A stretch of DNA of 54,278 nt from Gnetum montanum (lineage: Eukaryota > Streptophyta > Gnetopsida > Gnetales > Gnetaceae). Every line of letters starts with the position of its first letter. The first letter of the stretch is position 1. The stretch spans positions 466,555 to 520,832 of the forward strand of contig MNCI01011487.1 in the NCBI GenBank assembly GCA_015680685.1, written 5' to 3'. Shown in pieces: positions 1 to 11,816 of the stretch. The position numbers and the translations under genes are program-made. Under the pieces are notes generated by a model. The model worked only from the letters and a program-made list of their open reading frames with translations, was not told the origin of the DNA and made no database searches.

Positions 1-78
1 CAGGAGAAGACGCGATATCGCGTCGGTCGCAATATCGCGTACGCGATATCGCGGCCTAGTGTAAACCGCGTCTCATCA
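1..78 (-). repeat. LTR 5' tip, E-family element
   Basis: Read on the minus strand, this begins TGATGAGACGCG at base 78, identical to the first 12 bases of E's LTRs at 48028 and 54075. It contains three CGATATCG-type palindromes (13-20, 30-37, 44-51; the middle one has one CpG decayed to CA). The match to A's LTR resumes at about 79, so this is the end of a second E-family insertion inside A's 3' LTR. The rest lies off the window's left edge. Confidence 0.85.
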
Positions 79-443
79 TTAATCTATTCTAAGTGCTGCA
101 AGGTTTGATCAAAAGGCTTGTCTTTATATCTATACACACTGGTGTGGTTTAGGTACAATAGTGCTCAAATAAAGATTCGTACACTTTCTAACTCCTTCTA
201 TGGGAACTCAGGAAAATATTCTAACTCTTGAATGTAAAAATTGCAAGAGCTTCACTACAACTATGATAAGATAATGCCTTAACACAATAGGTTGGCATGT
301 ATTTATAGGCAAGAACAAGCCTTGCATTGATAGGGCCACATCAATGCATCAAATGATGCAACGATGGGGTCTAGTCGATGCAGCCTAGTCGATGTAGCCC
401 AGTCGATGAGGCCTCGTTGACATGGCCCATCCATGACTCATCA
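79..443 (-). repeat. 3' LTR of A (partial)
   Basis: Aligns with about 12379-12692 of A's 5' LTR: shared blocks around the TATA box, an AATAAAG block, and the terminal CTCATCA at 437-443. Only the U3 side remains, because an E-family element interrupts it at 78/79. Confidence 0.9.
300..421 (-). promoter_or_regulatory. A 3' LTR U3: TATA box and 14-bp CGATG array
   Basis: TATAAATA lies at 300-307 (minus strand). Upstream of it, the plus strand shows CGAT/TTGAC words starting at 361, 375, 389, 403 and 417, an exact 14-bp pitch. The units are close to TCGATG-AGCCTAG. The 5' LTR of A shows the same pitch at 12624, 12638, 12652 and 12666, with its TATA near 12598-12605. The array looks like a promoter-proximal factor-binding or nucleosome-phasing repeat; its function is inferred from position only. 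Confidence 0.7.
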
Positions 444-455
444 TACCTCCATGAC
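444..455 (-). other. Polypurine tract of A
   Basis: Minus-strand GTCATGGAGGTA abuts the 3' LTR start TGATGAG. The equivalent in B ends TGTGGGGGTA and in E CATGGGGGTG. This would prime plus-strand synthesis. Bases 456-667 are a short untranslated spacer before the third ORF's stop. Confidence 0.7.
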
Positions 456-667
456 TAAATGAAAACTTTTCCTTGAGATCTTTACAAATTTGGGAAGGTA
501 TGGGATTTTTGACCAACACATGACACAACAAAAGTAACATGACAAAACTAAGTGCCTGGGGGTACAAATCAAAAAAATTACAAATTATGGTGTTCACAAT
601 ACAAAATTGAAAATCAAAAAAAAATCAAACAACACATATTATGATGGCATGAAGTTAATTAAAAAGA

Positions 668-3525
668 TCACATGGTCGTAGGCATTGGAGGCTCTTGAGG
701 CTCCGATGGACCTTCTCCAGATTCAAGCACATGCTGTGGTTGAGGCTATTATGGCTATCCAACTACTACTGCAACTTCTAGTAGTAGATAAAAAGAATCC
801 AACAATGGTTTCATTTTCTCCTCCTTACTCTTGGGATCATGCACAATCCACACAGCTTCACCAATGTGGGCTGGAATGGGCACATTTCAATGATAGAGAA
901 TTACTAGGAACAACTCCTTAGTATTAATCAATCTAGTAGTGAGTTGTTTGCACTTGATGTTAAACACCTTGATTACATTTTGTAGCCTTGGTAATTATTC
1001 ATTATCTTGGGCAAGCTCTTGATAGTTGATTGTTGATTGATGAATCATGCCTTGAGAACCTCAAGTTTAGTGTTTACCATTTCAAGCTTTTACTTGGTGT
1101 CCTTGTGATGTTTGAACTTAGCCTTGTATAGAAAATATGAGCTAGCCACCTACTTTTCAATTTTTGAACATGGTTGTCTAGTAGTTAGCATTGCTAGATT
1201 TGCATATCATATATTGGCCAAGTCCATATATTCTATCATTTCTTCAAGCTACAACTCCTTCATGTGGATCTCTACATTGTTGTAGGCATCTATCCCATCA
1301 ATGATGGGCTGCCACATCTCTCTTCCTTGTTATACTTGCTAGAGGGCCTCATTTACTTTTTCCTTAGCCATTTGAATATATTTTTCATTCACCTCTTTTT
1401 GCAGGCCAACTTGGTCTTTGTAGTGATTTTTGACTCTTTCATATTTGAGAGCCTTATTTTTCCATGTAGTAATTTGAATGGTAGATTTCTGGCATCAGGC
1501 ACAGACTTCCTCCATATATAGACTATGATTCTCTATTACCAATTTCCTCAATTCTGTGTTTGCTCTAGCTAGCTACTCTTGCTATTAATGGATGAATTCT
1601 TACATTTGTTGTTTTTGTGCATCAACATTTTGTAGGCGATAGTTTTTCTACAATCAATGTTTCATTTTCTTCATGTGTCTAAATCAAGTCCTTTTGAACT
1701 AAATAGGTCTTTTCTTTTACTATGGAATAGTTAAAGATGGTTGTCACCATTTCCTCCTTAACTTGGTTTAATCATTCTTAAAGCTACTAAAAAGCTTCAT
1801 CTCTAGTTATTATAGGGTTGAGTAGTGTATGATTAACAAAATGGGCATGAAATTTAGCAACCTTTGTGACCAAGCATTGGTTTTGTGGTTGAACCATTTT
1901 AAGTTGCCTTTCTAGGATAATACATTTTCCCTTTGCTTTGAGTAGCTTTGACTGGGTTGCAGTAATGTTATCTGGAAAATCAAAGATGTATGGAATCATT
2001 TGTTTGGTCCCCACCAGTTGGTCCAACAACTCTTCATGCTGAGTTGCACTCAATCTTTCACTGATAGTTCTTGTGGATGTTTGCACATCACTAAGTATAG
2101 ATACATCTAGTACAGATGCCACAGATGCATTAAGTGCTTCAACAATTTTATCAGCAACCACTTCTACAACTATCTCTTTGCCTTAGTGTTGCATCACTAG
2201 TACAGTTGCCCTATCACCCTCCACTAAGCACATTAAAAAGGAGGCAACATTCCCAAATATTTCTAGGAATAAATGATATTGAGAGAAAGACATTGTCACC
2301 TCTCGGGTGCTAGGATTTGATCTTGTAGCTAGCTATGTTCATTAGGTTGAAAATATTGGTCCACCTACCTCCATCCGATTAACTATTTAAGCCACTTCAT
2401 TAAGGTGACTCATCATAGGTTGATACATAGATGGATCCTCACTACTCATTCCTACTCCTACTATTGCAAAAGTTACTTTTGGATTTTACGTAGGTGTTGT
2501 ATGGCAACATAGGCCTTTAGCATTATTTTTTGAGTAGGTGGTGGAGATGGTGGTTTTTGCTCCTCTTCTTTAGACACAACAAGCATTTTATCTTTCATCA
2601 TTTTAGACCAAGAGGCTATGGGAGTATGCCTAATTGTGTCATTGGTGTAGTGGACTATCCCTTCCCTTTTGCAAATTTTTTTGATAAGGCGTGGAAAAGG
2701 CAGGATTTTCATTCCATGTTCATTCTCTTTGAAACACTTTTCTATCTCTAGATAGATTAATTATGGAAGGTTTTCTAGAAATTTTCCACTTAGAGTAGTA
2801 CATGCTTGGTTGGAGAAGGTAGTCACCTTACTAGGCCTCACTATCAAATTGAGATGATAGGCCACTATCTTAAAGTATACATGATCTACTAGTGTGAGCA
2901 CATTGAACTGCTTATGATCAACCTGGTAACACCACTAGGTTCACTTCATTTTTGCCTATGGATCAACTTGTGTAGATAGTTCTACTAGTTATGTCCTAGA
3001 ATCAAGCAACCCAAGAGCTTGCATGATGTATTTAGTTGAGTAGGACACTTGAATGTCCTTGATCTTCACAATGGAACCTATCCTTCTGTTATTTCAAAAG
3101 AGGTATGTCTCTCCCATGTACCACTTACCACTAGAAGAGATGATTGGCCACATGGGACATACTGGCAATTGTGTCTTTACCTCTACTAGAGCATGATTTA
3201 AGAATGGTCCAAAGTTTAGTTCCTAGAGAACTAAGCATTGGACATCACAAGGCCTGATTGTGTTGAGGCAGGCTTGTGTCAATGTGACTTCAAGTCTCAG
3301 TATGGATCCTAGTACCTCTCCTCATTGCGATTGTTCTATTGTAGCCTCTTCCTCAGAAATTTGTTGAACCAATTCCACTTTAGGCTCCTTTCAAAGAGGT
3401 CCCATTGTATGGGTTTCTTCTACTTATTCCTAGACTTGTTCTTGTTGGCCCCTTCTATTTCTAGGCCATTTCTCCCTTTGTTGAGATGGTTCTCCCTCCT
3501 GTGATCATTTTGGTGATAGTGCCAT
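668..3525 (-). pseudogene. Third (env-like position) ORF of A, decayed
   Basis: About 950 codons by alignment with B (20558-17747). The start is placed at the ATG at 3525-3523 because B and E have an ATG at the same place, each directly after an AG that resembles a splice acceptor. The stop is TGA at 670-668, after a proline-rich tail ending EPQEPPMPTTM. Visible pieces: a block at about 2712-2473 with LPFPRLIKKICKREGIVHY, which resembles plant Transposase_32/Athila ORF proteins (family assignment tentative), and at 2161-1787 a polar, coiled-coil-like stretch. No transmembrane segment or signal peptide is convincing, so env function is not supported; env-like refers to position only. Many in-frame stops. 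Confidence 0.65.
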
Positions 3526-3954
3526 CTATAATCCAAACATTAATGTGAAACAATTTGTGATACCTTATCTCGTTAGGAAAGTTACACCTAGCTAAGTTGT
3601 GATTATGGTTGATTTGATCAATTTTAATTATTAGTTTATGTGTGTTTTGATGTTAATAAATGATTATAGTCATACTAGAGATTTTTGAAAGGGTTAAACT
3701 CTGAAAAATTCATGGTTTAATATCATTGTATTCATTAACCCTTTGGGGGGATAAAAAATTTTGTTAAAAACCTTAAGGTTTGCAGCCCCGACGTTGAAGA
3801 GCTTACCTCTAGTAGTTGCAAGCTCGAAGAATGAAGTGATTTGGACAAATGGTCAGAAAGTTATTAGCTCTAGAAGTTTTTGGGCTCTAGAAAATAGCAA
3901 AAATTCCCCTCTTGTTGTGAAGAAAATGATAAAAAATTGTAAATTTTTCAGTGG
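3526..3954 (-). other. Leader between internal TATA and third ORF of A
   Basis: About 430 bases with no conserved frame. It contains the acceptor-like end GGATTATAG directly before the third-ORF ATG. B has a leader of similar length and wording. Confidence 0.5.
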
Positions 3955-4041
3955 TATTTATAGAATTTTTGCATTGCATTGACAAGGCCTAGTCGATGGG
4001 GTCAGCTATGTTGACTAGGCCTAGTTGACATGGTTGTTGAC
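3955..4041 (-). promoter_or_regulatory. Internal U3-like promoter block of A
   Basis: Minus strand: TATAAATA at 3962-3955, the same octamer as the LTR TATA box. Upstream of it, TTGAC/TCGAT words start at 3979, 3993, 4011, 4025 and 4037 (steps 14, 18, 14, 12). This is the same repeat style as the U3 array, placed inside the element before the third ORF. Promoter activity is inferred. Confidence 0.6.
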
Positions 4042-5507
4042 CACCATTGACTTTGGGAAAACCTTTAAAATACAAGGAGTTTTTGAGTGAAATGGAAGCC
4101 AAATGGAAGCCCAAAAAGACATGAACATAATGAAAATAGTAAAAGAGGATGTTGGGGCTCAAAAAATTGAGAAAACATTTGAAGAATGAAGTTTTAGGAA
4201 AGTTTAAGGAGCACAGAGCTAGATGCACAATGAAGTACATGAAAGATATGATTACAACAATGTCTAAGGTAATGGGCTTAACTATCCAAATGAATAAATA
4301 TGTAAGTGGGTCCACCCCATAGTAGGCACATGCCCTTTTTGCCCTTGCATAACCACAACTAAGGAGTTTGTGGACACCATAGTTGATTAATGGTTTTGAA
4401 AAGCTAAGGACTAACTTGGAAGAATCTATCCAAGAATTCTAAAACATCAAACTAAGACATCCAACATAACATAGAAACTAGTCATGAGGTGAGTTATGGA
4501 CAACATAGATGGATGACTGAGAAGGTGGGGTGGAATCCTAAATTGGGGTCATAAGAAGTCACTTATGGAGTTGTGTTTAAAATGGCTTGAGAAGATTCAT
4601 CCTTAGTCTAGCTCAAAACCAACCACTTTTAGTGACTTTGCATCACCACTCCAAAACTAATCCATCCCCTCAAGACACAATAGTACTTCCATAAAATGAT
4701 CACCATTCCATAAAGGGAAGAACATAGAAGCAAGAAGTAAGAGAGGGCCTTAGTTAGAGGGGACCATCAAGCATGGATAACATGTCTTTCTAGTCCCATT
4801 ACTAGTTCTTGTAGTCCATTTATTTGTCTAAGTGGTGTGCTTTGAATTTCCATCACATTTTTTATTGTGCTTTTTTCGTTTTAAATGGGAACCACACCAT
4901 GCAAAGACTTTATTTGACTTCCTATTATTGGTCAACATGGAATAGTAAGAAGCTAATGAAAATACTTAAGCACCCAAGTAAGTAGAAGAGTACAAAGAGT
5001 GTTGAGTTTCCTTGAAGTCACACCCTATGAAAATCCTTGAATTCTACCCAATTCTAGAAACTACCAAGGTTACCAATTTATTAAAGTTTATTTAATGAAA
5101 GGAACCTTAAAATTTCAAAACAAGGAAAACCATAGAGTTTGTGGATGGGTGGATGATGTAGACTCACTGCTTGTTCTATGAAAAATAAACCATGTCTTAT
5201 TCATTAGACATAAGAATTAAAAAATAAAAACTAGACATTAAGAATCACAACATTAAGCATAAGCCACCATTAGTAAACAACAACATTGGCACTATGTCCT
5301 GTGGTAGTAAAGCACTTTTATTAGCAAAAATAATGAAAGGTCATACAAAAACAAAGTAAAATATATAAGAAAGTATAAAATATTTAAGAAAGATAAACAT
5401 ACTAATGATTTTGTAAAATAAAAATTGAGAAAATGAAAAAAAATCAACAAAGTGTAAAAAAACAATGTGTAAAAAAAAGGTGAAAAATTCAGGAGCCATG
5501 TGTATGA
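4042..5507 (-). other. Post-pol untranslated spacer of A
   Basis: No coding frame conserved with B. Several non-coding blocks are shared among A, B and E, including a T-rich stretch just after the pol stop (about 5341-5500), the GCATGGTGTGGTTCCCAT block (about 4870-4905) and a block around GTGATGCAAAGTCACTAAAAG (about 4630-4650). Conservation across copies suggests an RNA-level role or simply common descent. Confidence 0.6.
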
Positions 5508-6900
5508 TTAGTAGGGATGGCCATCTCCCCCATGAATAATTTGAAAGGAGGAGATGAAGAATATAGAGCATGGTTGTCCATTCAATAAGGTAGTAGTTCT
5601 AATGTCTTGTCTTGGCTCCAAGATAGATTTCACTTGTTGGATGTTGACAAACTACTTTCTATGTCAGCTCTTAGGTTTGTAGATTAACATGATCCAAAAA
5701 GGAAACATTTTGTCAATTATATAAGGTCCCTCCAAAAATATTTGGAACTTTTTTTTATGTGGTAAATGTGTGAGGTTCCAGTAGAAAACCTTATCTCCAT
5801 GTTGAAATTTTACTTTTCATATTCTAAGGTCATGATGCTTCTTGTTGTATGCCTTGTGCACTTCATTCGAAGATAGGACCACTAATCAATTTTCATCTAG
5901 CACCATCAAGTTGATCAATCTTTCTCTTTGTGCTAGGCTCAAGTTAAGGTCCAAGTCATAGGCTATTGAAAGTGTATAGAACTCAGATTGGACTAGAATT
6001 GTTGGAAGTTTTCCACACACCAGTTCATAGAGAGAGTAGTCTATGGGAAGTTTCTACATGGAGTAGTAGGCCTAGAGGATGTTGTTAAGTTTCATGCTCT
6101 AGTCTCTCCTATATTTTCTTATAGTCCTTGTTAGGATCTTTATGATCTTCCTATTAGTGACTTTTGCTTAACCATCAACTTAGGGGCAATAAGGTGTTAT
6201 TAATTTATGTTCAACCTCCAAGTGTTGCATCAACTTTAGAAAAGTGGAACCTACAAAATGGGTTCCACTATCAGAAATCAATGCACATGGCACACCAAAC
6301 TTATTTACAATATGTTTTTGTATAAATCAAGCAATAACGGATAATGTACAATCAGTGATGGCTACTACTTCTATCCATTTGGTGTAGTAGTTGACTACTA
6401 TGATGATGTATGCCTTTCATTATACATTGGTGTGATAGGATCCATGAAGTCTATGTACCATATGTCAAAGAGTTCCAGTGGTTGAATCCACTGTTAAGGA
6501 CCCTCCATTCATGTAGTCATGCCACCATCTCGTTGACAATGCTCATAAGATTAGACATATTGGTGGACATCCCTAAAGATTCTAGGCCAATAGTATCTCT
6601 CCATTAGGATTTTTATGGCTATGTGTCTCCTTACATAGTGGCCTCTACAAGGGCCTTCATGAGCATCCTAGAGAACATGCAATTGGTCTACATTAGGGAC
6701 ACACCAATGAACCAAGCCATCGACACATACCTTGTAAAGGTATCTGTTGATTTCCATGAAGTACTTTGTCCAATGAAGAAACTATTTTTTCTTTCTAAAG
6801 TTTAGATCTTATGGCATCTCCTAAGTGAGAAGGTAAGTGAGGATGCCATCATACCATTTTGATTCAGTGAGCACTTGGTCACTTATCACTCATGTAAAGA
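5508..6900 (-). pseudogene. Integrase region of A pol, decayed
   Basis: Ty3/gypsy integrase, which inserts cDNA into host DNA. The N-terminal zinc-binding region and catalytic core are scattered over three frames (for example a core piece near 6300-6460 and the C-terminal region at 5940-5780). The frame ends in a tail reading SSFQIIHGGDGHPY, stop TAA at 5510-5508. B and E have the same tail (QLSHGGDGH), which fixes the pol end. Many stops; not functional. Confidence 0.75.
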
Positions 6901-6949
6901 GGATTTTATCTAGAAACTAATTATAGAGCAAAGTCTCCTCCTCTTTATT

Positions 6950-7450
6950 ATCCTATCTTAACTAAGAGAGGTGGTTAGTGATCACATTTTTAGTTCCTTT
7001 TCAATCTACCATTGTGAGATTCAATTCCTACAAGATCATAAGCCATCATATGATATGAGGGCTCACCATTGGATTATTCATTAGGAAGTGGATTACATTG
7101 TGATTTTTGTGCACAAACACTTTTTAGTCAAGCAGATAGTGCTTGAACGTTTTGAGAACATACACCATTGTCATTAGTTCTTTCTTAGTTGTGGTGTAAT
7201 TCAACTGTGCACCCACAATGCTTCAGCTTGTACATTGCCTATAATATGGACACTTCTTATCATCCAATTATGTAAGCACTACTCCTAAGGCATAATTAGA
7301 TGCATCTATCATTATATGAAATGGCCTAGACCAATCTAGTGCTTGTAGAATTAGAGTTTCTACAAGTTTTTTCTATAGCTGTTGGAATGCATGTTCACAC
7401 TCCTTAGTCCATATGAATGGAGCATCTTTCTTTATAAGCTCAACCAACAT
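6950..7450 (-). pseudogene. RNase H region of A pol, decayed
   Basis: Matches the RNase H block of B: APFIWTKECEHAFQQLQKKL leads into the domain near 7430, followed by AQLNYTTTKKEL near 7200. It would degrade RNA in the RNA:DNA hybrid. It lies between RT and integrase, as usual in Ty3/gypsy. Interrupted by stops. Confidence 0.75.
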
Positions 7451-7559
7451 GCTTGTGATCTTAGAGAAATTCTTTATATACTACCAGTAGTAGCTAGTGT
7501 GTCCAAGGAATGATCAAACATCTTTGACTATCTCTTGTTGGAGTGTGATTCCTTGGATG

Positions 7560-8350
7560 ACCCTTATTTTTTCTAGGTTTATCTCAATCCCTACCTAAGT
7601 AATTCTATGCCCTAGTACTATGCCCTGCTAGACCATTAAATGGCTTTTCTGCCAAATAAACCTTAGGTTTATTTCAACACATCATTTTAGTACTTACTTA
7701 GGGTAGTTCAAGGCTTACTTAAATGTAGCCCCATAGGTAGAGAAGTCATCCATAAAAAATTCTAACCTACTACCAATTTTATATTGAAAAATACTAAGGA
7801 CCAAGCATTGAAATGTTTCAGGGACATTACACAGACTAAATGACATCTTGCAATATGCAAAAGTCTCTTAGGAACTTGTGAATGTTGTTTTGGCCTAATA
7901 TTTTGGTGCAATCTGGATTTGGTTATAGCCACTATAACCATCCATGAAGCTATAATAACAATGCCTAGATATAGTGTCCAACACTTGTTCCACAAATGAT
8001 AATGAAAAATGATCTTTAAATGTTGCCATATTCAATAGCCTAAAGTCGATGCAAATTGACCACTTACCATCTTTCTTTAGCATAATTATGAGTAAGCTAA
8101 CCCACTCACTATCCATGATGGAATAGATGAACCTTGCCTTAAGGAGTTATTTTATTTCCTCCTTGATGATTTGCTTCAACTTGGGGTTCAACCACCTTTG
8201 CAGCTACCTTCTTAGCTTCATGGTTGAGTCAGTGAAGATACAATGCTAGCATATCCTTGGATTAATTCCCATCAGTTTAAGATATAACCAAGCAAAGGCT
8301 ATTGGCCATTTGTTAACCACCTTCAATAGCTTATATTTTTTTTGGAAGAA
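7560..8350 (-). pseudogene. Reverse transcriptase of A pol, decayed
   Basis: Copies the element RNA into cDNA. A piece at 8116-7895 carries KKDGKWSICIDFRLLN, then DHFSLSFVEQVLD and the YSGYNQIQIAP motif typical of Athila/Tat RTs. The chain changes frame at about 7900 and continues with the LVFFNIKLVVG region toward 7762. The catalytic DD box lies around 7745-7760, where the plus strand reads GTCATCCAT. Stops and frameshifts throughout. Confidence 0.85.
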
Positions 8351-8689
8351 ATATTTGCATCCATTATAATTGGCTTGTCATTTTTAAAAAATGCATACTC
8401 CATGCCGACTAGTAGAGTTTTTAACTCTAGGGGCTCTAGCTTGAAATAATCATAAATTACCAGCTCTCCCCAATAGATATCATCAACTTCATCATCAAAG
8501 AGTTGTGATGAACTTGCTTAATTTCATCCATGCCCTCGACATAAGCACATGTCAAGCTCTCAAAGTGTTCCATGCATAGTGTGCTGCTATTAGAGTCAGC
8601 TATCAACCACTGGGTGCCTCCCTATTTTGTGGATGCTACATATAGACACCTTTGGCTATTATTTTCATCTACACATTGATTACATGCTT

Positions 8690-9230
8690 TAATGAATGTA
8701 ATTTTAATGTTCCAGATTTTCTACATGCAATTACACCCATTATCGCTATACATGATGCATGGAACATGTTCTCAAGGTGCTCAAATTCATTCTCCTTGGA
8801 GATTTCCAAGAAGAGGTTCTTAATGCCCATTTGTGAATTAATAATGATTAATCATGCATGTCCCATAATGATGGGAAAGTTGCCTTTGCAATTTTCTACT
8901 ATGATCATAAAAAAATTAGCAGAATAAGGCCACCTACAAACTGTAGTCATAATGTCCTTCACTAATTCCAAAGGGATAGTGATTAATTGGTTTGCTAATT
9001 CCAAATGGATATTACTCTTCTTGGGAGGTGGTAGGTTATAGGCCTTGTACATGTCATGGAAGATGAGATTGACACTAGAATTGGAATTAAGAAGTGCCTT
9101 GCATGGCTCATGTCCAATGATTTGTAAGTAAATAAGAGGACTTCTTAGGTCAAATCTCTTCATGGGAAGGTTATCAACCTTGATCCAATAAAATACATCA
9201 TGGGTTAACATCATAGTGTGGATCTAAGGT
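8690..9230 (-). pseudogene. Aspartic protease of A, decayed
   Basis: Open at 9214-8852. Contains WIKVDNLPMKRFDLRSPLIY, then LLNSNSSVNLI at the active-site position, QLITIPLELVKDI, and FPIIMGHA, the flap/C-terminal signature of the Athila protease (PIIMGRAWL in E). The catalytic Asp of E (LLDSSSG) is Asn here and in B. It processes Gag-Pol in intact relatives. The chain goes on with stops to about 8690. Confidence 0.8.
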
Positions 9231-11664
9231 GGCATTTGGTTTGAAGGACCCTCGAATGTCTTTGGTGTAGAGGTTGAGAATATTGGAGATATATGCTGAC
9301 TAACTACATTAGGTTGTAAGAGCTTTTGAGGATTTTTGGGTTAGAAAAATTGTCATTTCTTAGATCTATGGTCCAAAACATTTGTCTAGAAGGCCGATTG
9401 TAAATTTACAACCCTCATAGCATTTTTTTGCTATGGCTATGGAGGTATTTCACCTTTCATAGATGAAGTAGGGGGTAATTGGGTTGTGGGTGGAGGAATG
9501 TGTACAAAAAGATGCAAAGAATGGTAAGGATATGGGGTTTCCCCTCAAGTAGATGGTGAATGAGCTTAATGGTACTCTAGAGGATAATAGTGATGTTGAA
9601 TGAGGCATGGCTAGCAGAGCCACATGGAGAAACGGGTTGCTAAAGATAGTACCTATATGGATTTGCTTACCTATAAAGGTACTTTTATCTCAGTAGTGGC
9701 ATCCCCCATGACTATGGTTGTTGCCACTATTGGTATTGCTTGTATGGTTGTGGTGGAGCTCCACTTGGATAGTAAGCTTTTTATTACTAGTGGAACTACC
9801 TTGGATTACCTTGAGGATAAGACAATTGTTTGGGTGATTGTCTCCTTGCTAGTTGAGGATTTAGTGCATACACCTCGGACTCTTGTAAGTGTGACATCAT
9901 AGGAAAACATCCCTTATGATTTTCATATTGTCAAATGTTACATCCAACATCATCATTGGAATCTGTCTCCACAACTTCATCTACTACAACAACTTTGCCC
10001 TTACCTCTTTAGTAGGCATGTTTAGCTTCTTTCCACCTCCTTCGGTCATGATCACTATTCTGCTCTTTGGATTCTATAGCAATCTTTATAGTGGTTTGGA
10101 ATTTTTCATCCAAAGAGTCGCATAGTTTATCAACCTTTTTCGAAATATCATAAACAAATTTTTGGATGGGTAAGGTTTTCCTATTCACCACGTCATTGAA
10201 TGGTAACTCCTCCTCTTCACAAAATTAGACATCCCTTTTCCCGATGGAGGGGTCCCTATTATATTCTTCTACACTTTTCCTTTTTCAAAACTCACCTTCT
10301 TCTTTTGCTACTTGTTCTATCAACCTTTGGATTTGTTTAGCTCTAAGTTTAGATAGTCTCCCTTGGGCATAAACCCCAAGAGTTCTTCTAGTTTCTCCTT
10401 TGAGCCCATCTATGATGTTGCAGCTGTTTCCTCTAAGAATAATCATGGCCAAGGCATTGATGTAAGAGAGAATAATATCTACCCATGGTGGCATCCAATG
10501 TGCTCCCTGTTTCTAGCCTTGGATTTTCCTTCTTAGATTAGACACTCTAGAGTATGTCTGGTATTTATCATTAAATAGTTCTACCATGGTAGTCCATCTG
10601 CAAATAGATTCTAGTTACAAGGACCAATACCAGCTTTTTGCCTCTTTGATGAGTATCTTAGGAAATAGCTTTAATTTATTTTAGTCATTTTCTATGTTTT
10701 GTAGGGCATAGGCATTGTGAAAGGATTGTAGAGGGTTTTATGGATCAAAGTTATATCCCTCCTTGAATATTAAAATATTGTTCATGTCTAGGCACTTAAT
10801 CCAGCTATCTTTCACATGCCTGGTTAGAATTATTATAGCCTTTGTAATATTCATCATGCTTTAAGTTACCAATAAAGGCTCATCATAATCATTATTGTGT
10901 TGTCATTGATGATGTCCTTTGTTACCCATTCATTCATTATAGGCCTAGTGATCAATATTGTTCCATTGTTCACCTCCATCATGGATGTTCCTTTTGTGGT
11001 GTTTCTCAAAATTAGAAGAAGAGGAAGAAGAATATGTAGATGAAGAGGGTGAAGAGGGAGGGTGGGGGAAGGACTGCCTCCATCATGATATCTACCAACT
11101 CCCCTTCAATTTTCATGGCCATGTTCATCAATTTTCTTATTATCTTGATGCTTATCTGAGCCCCTGCCCTGATTACCATCTTTACCTAAACCTAGATTAT
11201 TCATAGTGGACCACAGATTCAGGGCCACACTCTCATCACTAGTAACAAAGGATAGAGATTTTTTATGTTGAAAACCCTAAGAGGGAGGGTCCTCATTGTC
11301 ATCATGATTCAGTAAGAATAAGGGATTGGTGAACCATTTTCCCTTCATTAACTCATGGTGCATCTCTTGGTGTTGATCTTTCCAATGTTGTGTTTCAATT
11401 GGATGTTAGTCTTAGTAGTTTTAATCATGCACAATGTACTCCTCTTGAAGATCTTGAATTCTTAAAAGCTTGAAGTTGCATCATGGGCATAGATCAATTG
11501 GGAGCTATTACAATATTGCCTTCCATGTCACACCATCACAACTTTTCATCCTAATGTAGGATGAAGGTGAAGTTAGGCACATACTCATATGGATGAGTAT
11601 ATACCACCTTACATTCTTGAGGGATCAAGAATTTAGCTTTGTCACACCTATGAGAGGAAGACAT
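9231..11664 (-). pseudogene. Gag of A, decayed
   Basis: Start at ATG 11664-11662, reading MSSSH, equivalent to MASSQ in E. An N-terminal block VVYTHPYEYVPNFTFIL matches E and B. The capsid-like Retrotrans_gag region lies around 10750-10285 (ETRRTLGVYAQGRLSKLRAK). The nucleocapsid knuckle is at about 9960-9900, with QYENHKGCFP followed by HLQESEVYALNP. A proline/glutamine-rich linker leads to the protease. Multiple stops. Confidence 0.8.
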
Positions 11665-11796
11665 GTTGCAATACAATAAAATATCAGTGTGCTTATGTAA
11701 TTATATTATGTGTGAGAATAATGTTGACCTTAGGGTTCATTTAATGGTACTAATGATGTTCACTAATCCTAGATAGTGCACATTTCAATAGAAAGA

Positions 11797-11815
11797 GTCC
11801 CTAGCAATGATGCCA
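11797..11815 (-). other. Primer-binding site of A (tRNA-Asp-like)
   Basis: Minus strand TGGCATCATTGCTAGGGAC, one base inside the 5' LTR. It matches the E PBS and the Athila consensus TGGCGCCGTTGCCGGGG complementary to the plant tRNA-Asp 3' end; the differences are mostly C to T. Confidence 0.85.
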
Positions 11816-11816
11816 A

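Noticed and set aside
3761-3982. Plus-strand ORF over the internal promoter of A
   Set aside because: It runs antisense through the leader of the third ORF. B has a partial counterpart (20811-21002), explained by homology of the elements, and no protein feature supports it.
9624-9902. Plus-strand ORFs opposite gag of A (also 26767-27069 in B)
   Set aside because: They lie antisense to the decayed gag-protease linker; their similarity to each other follows from the elements being homologous.
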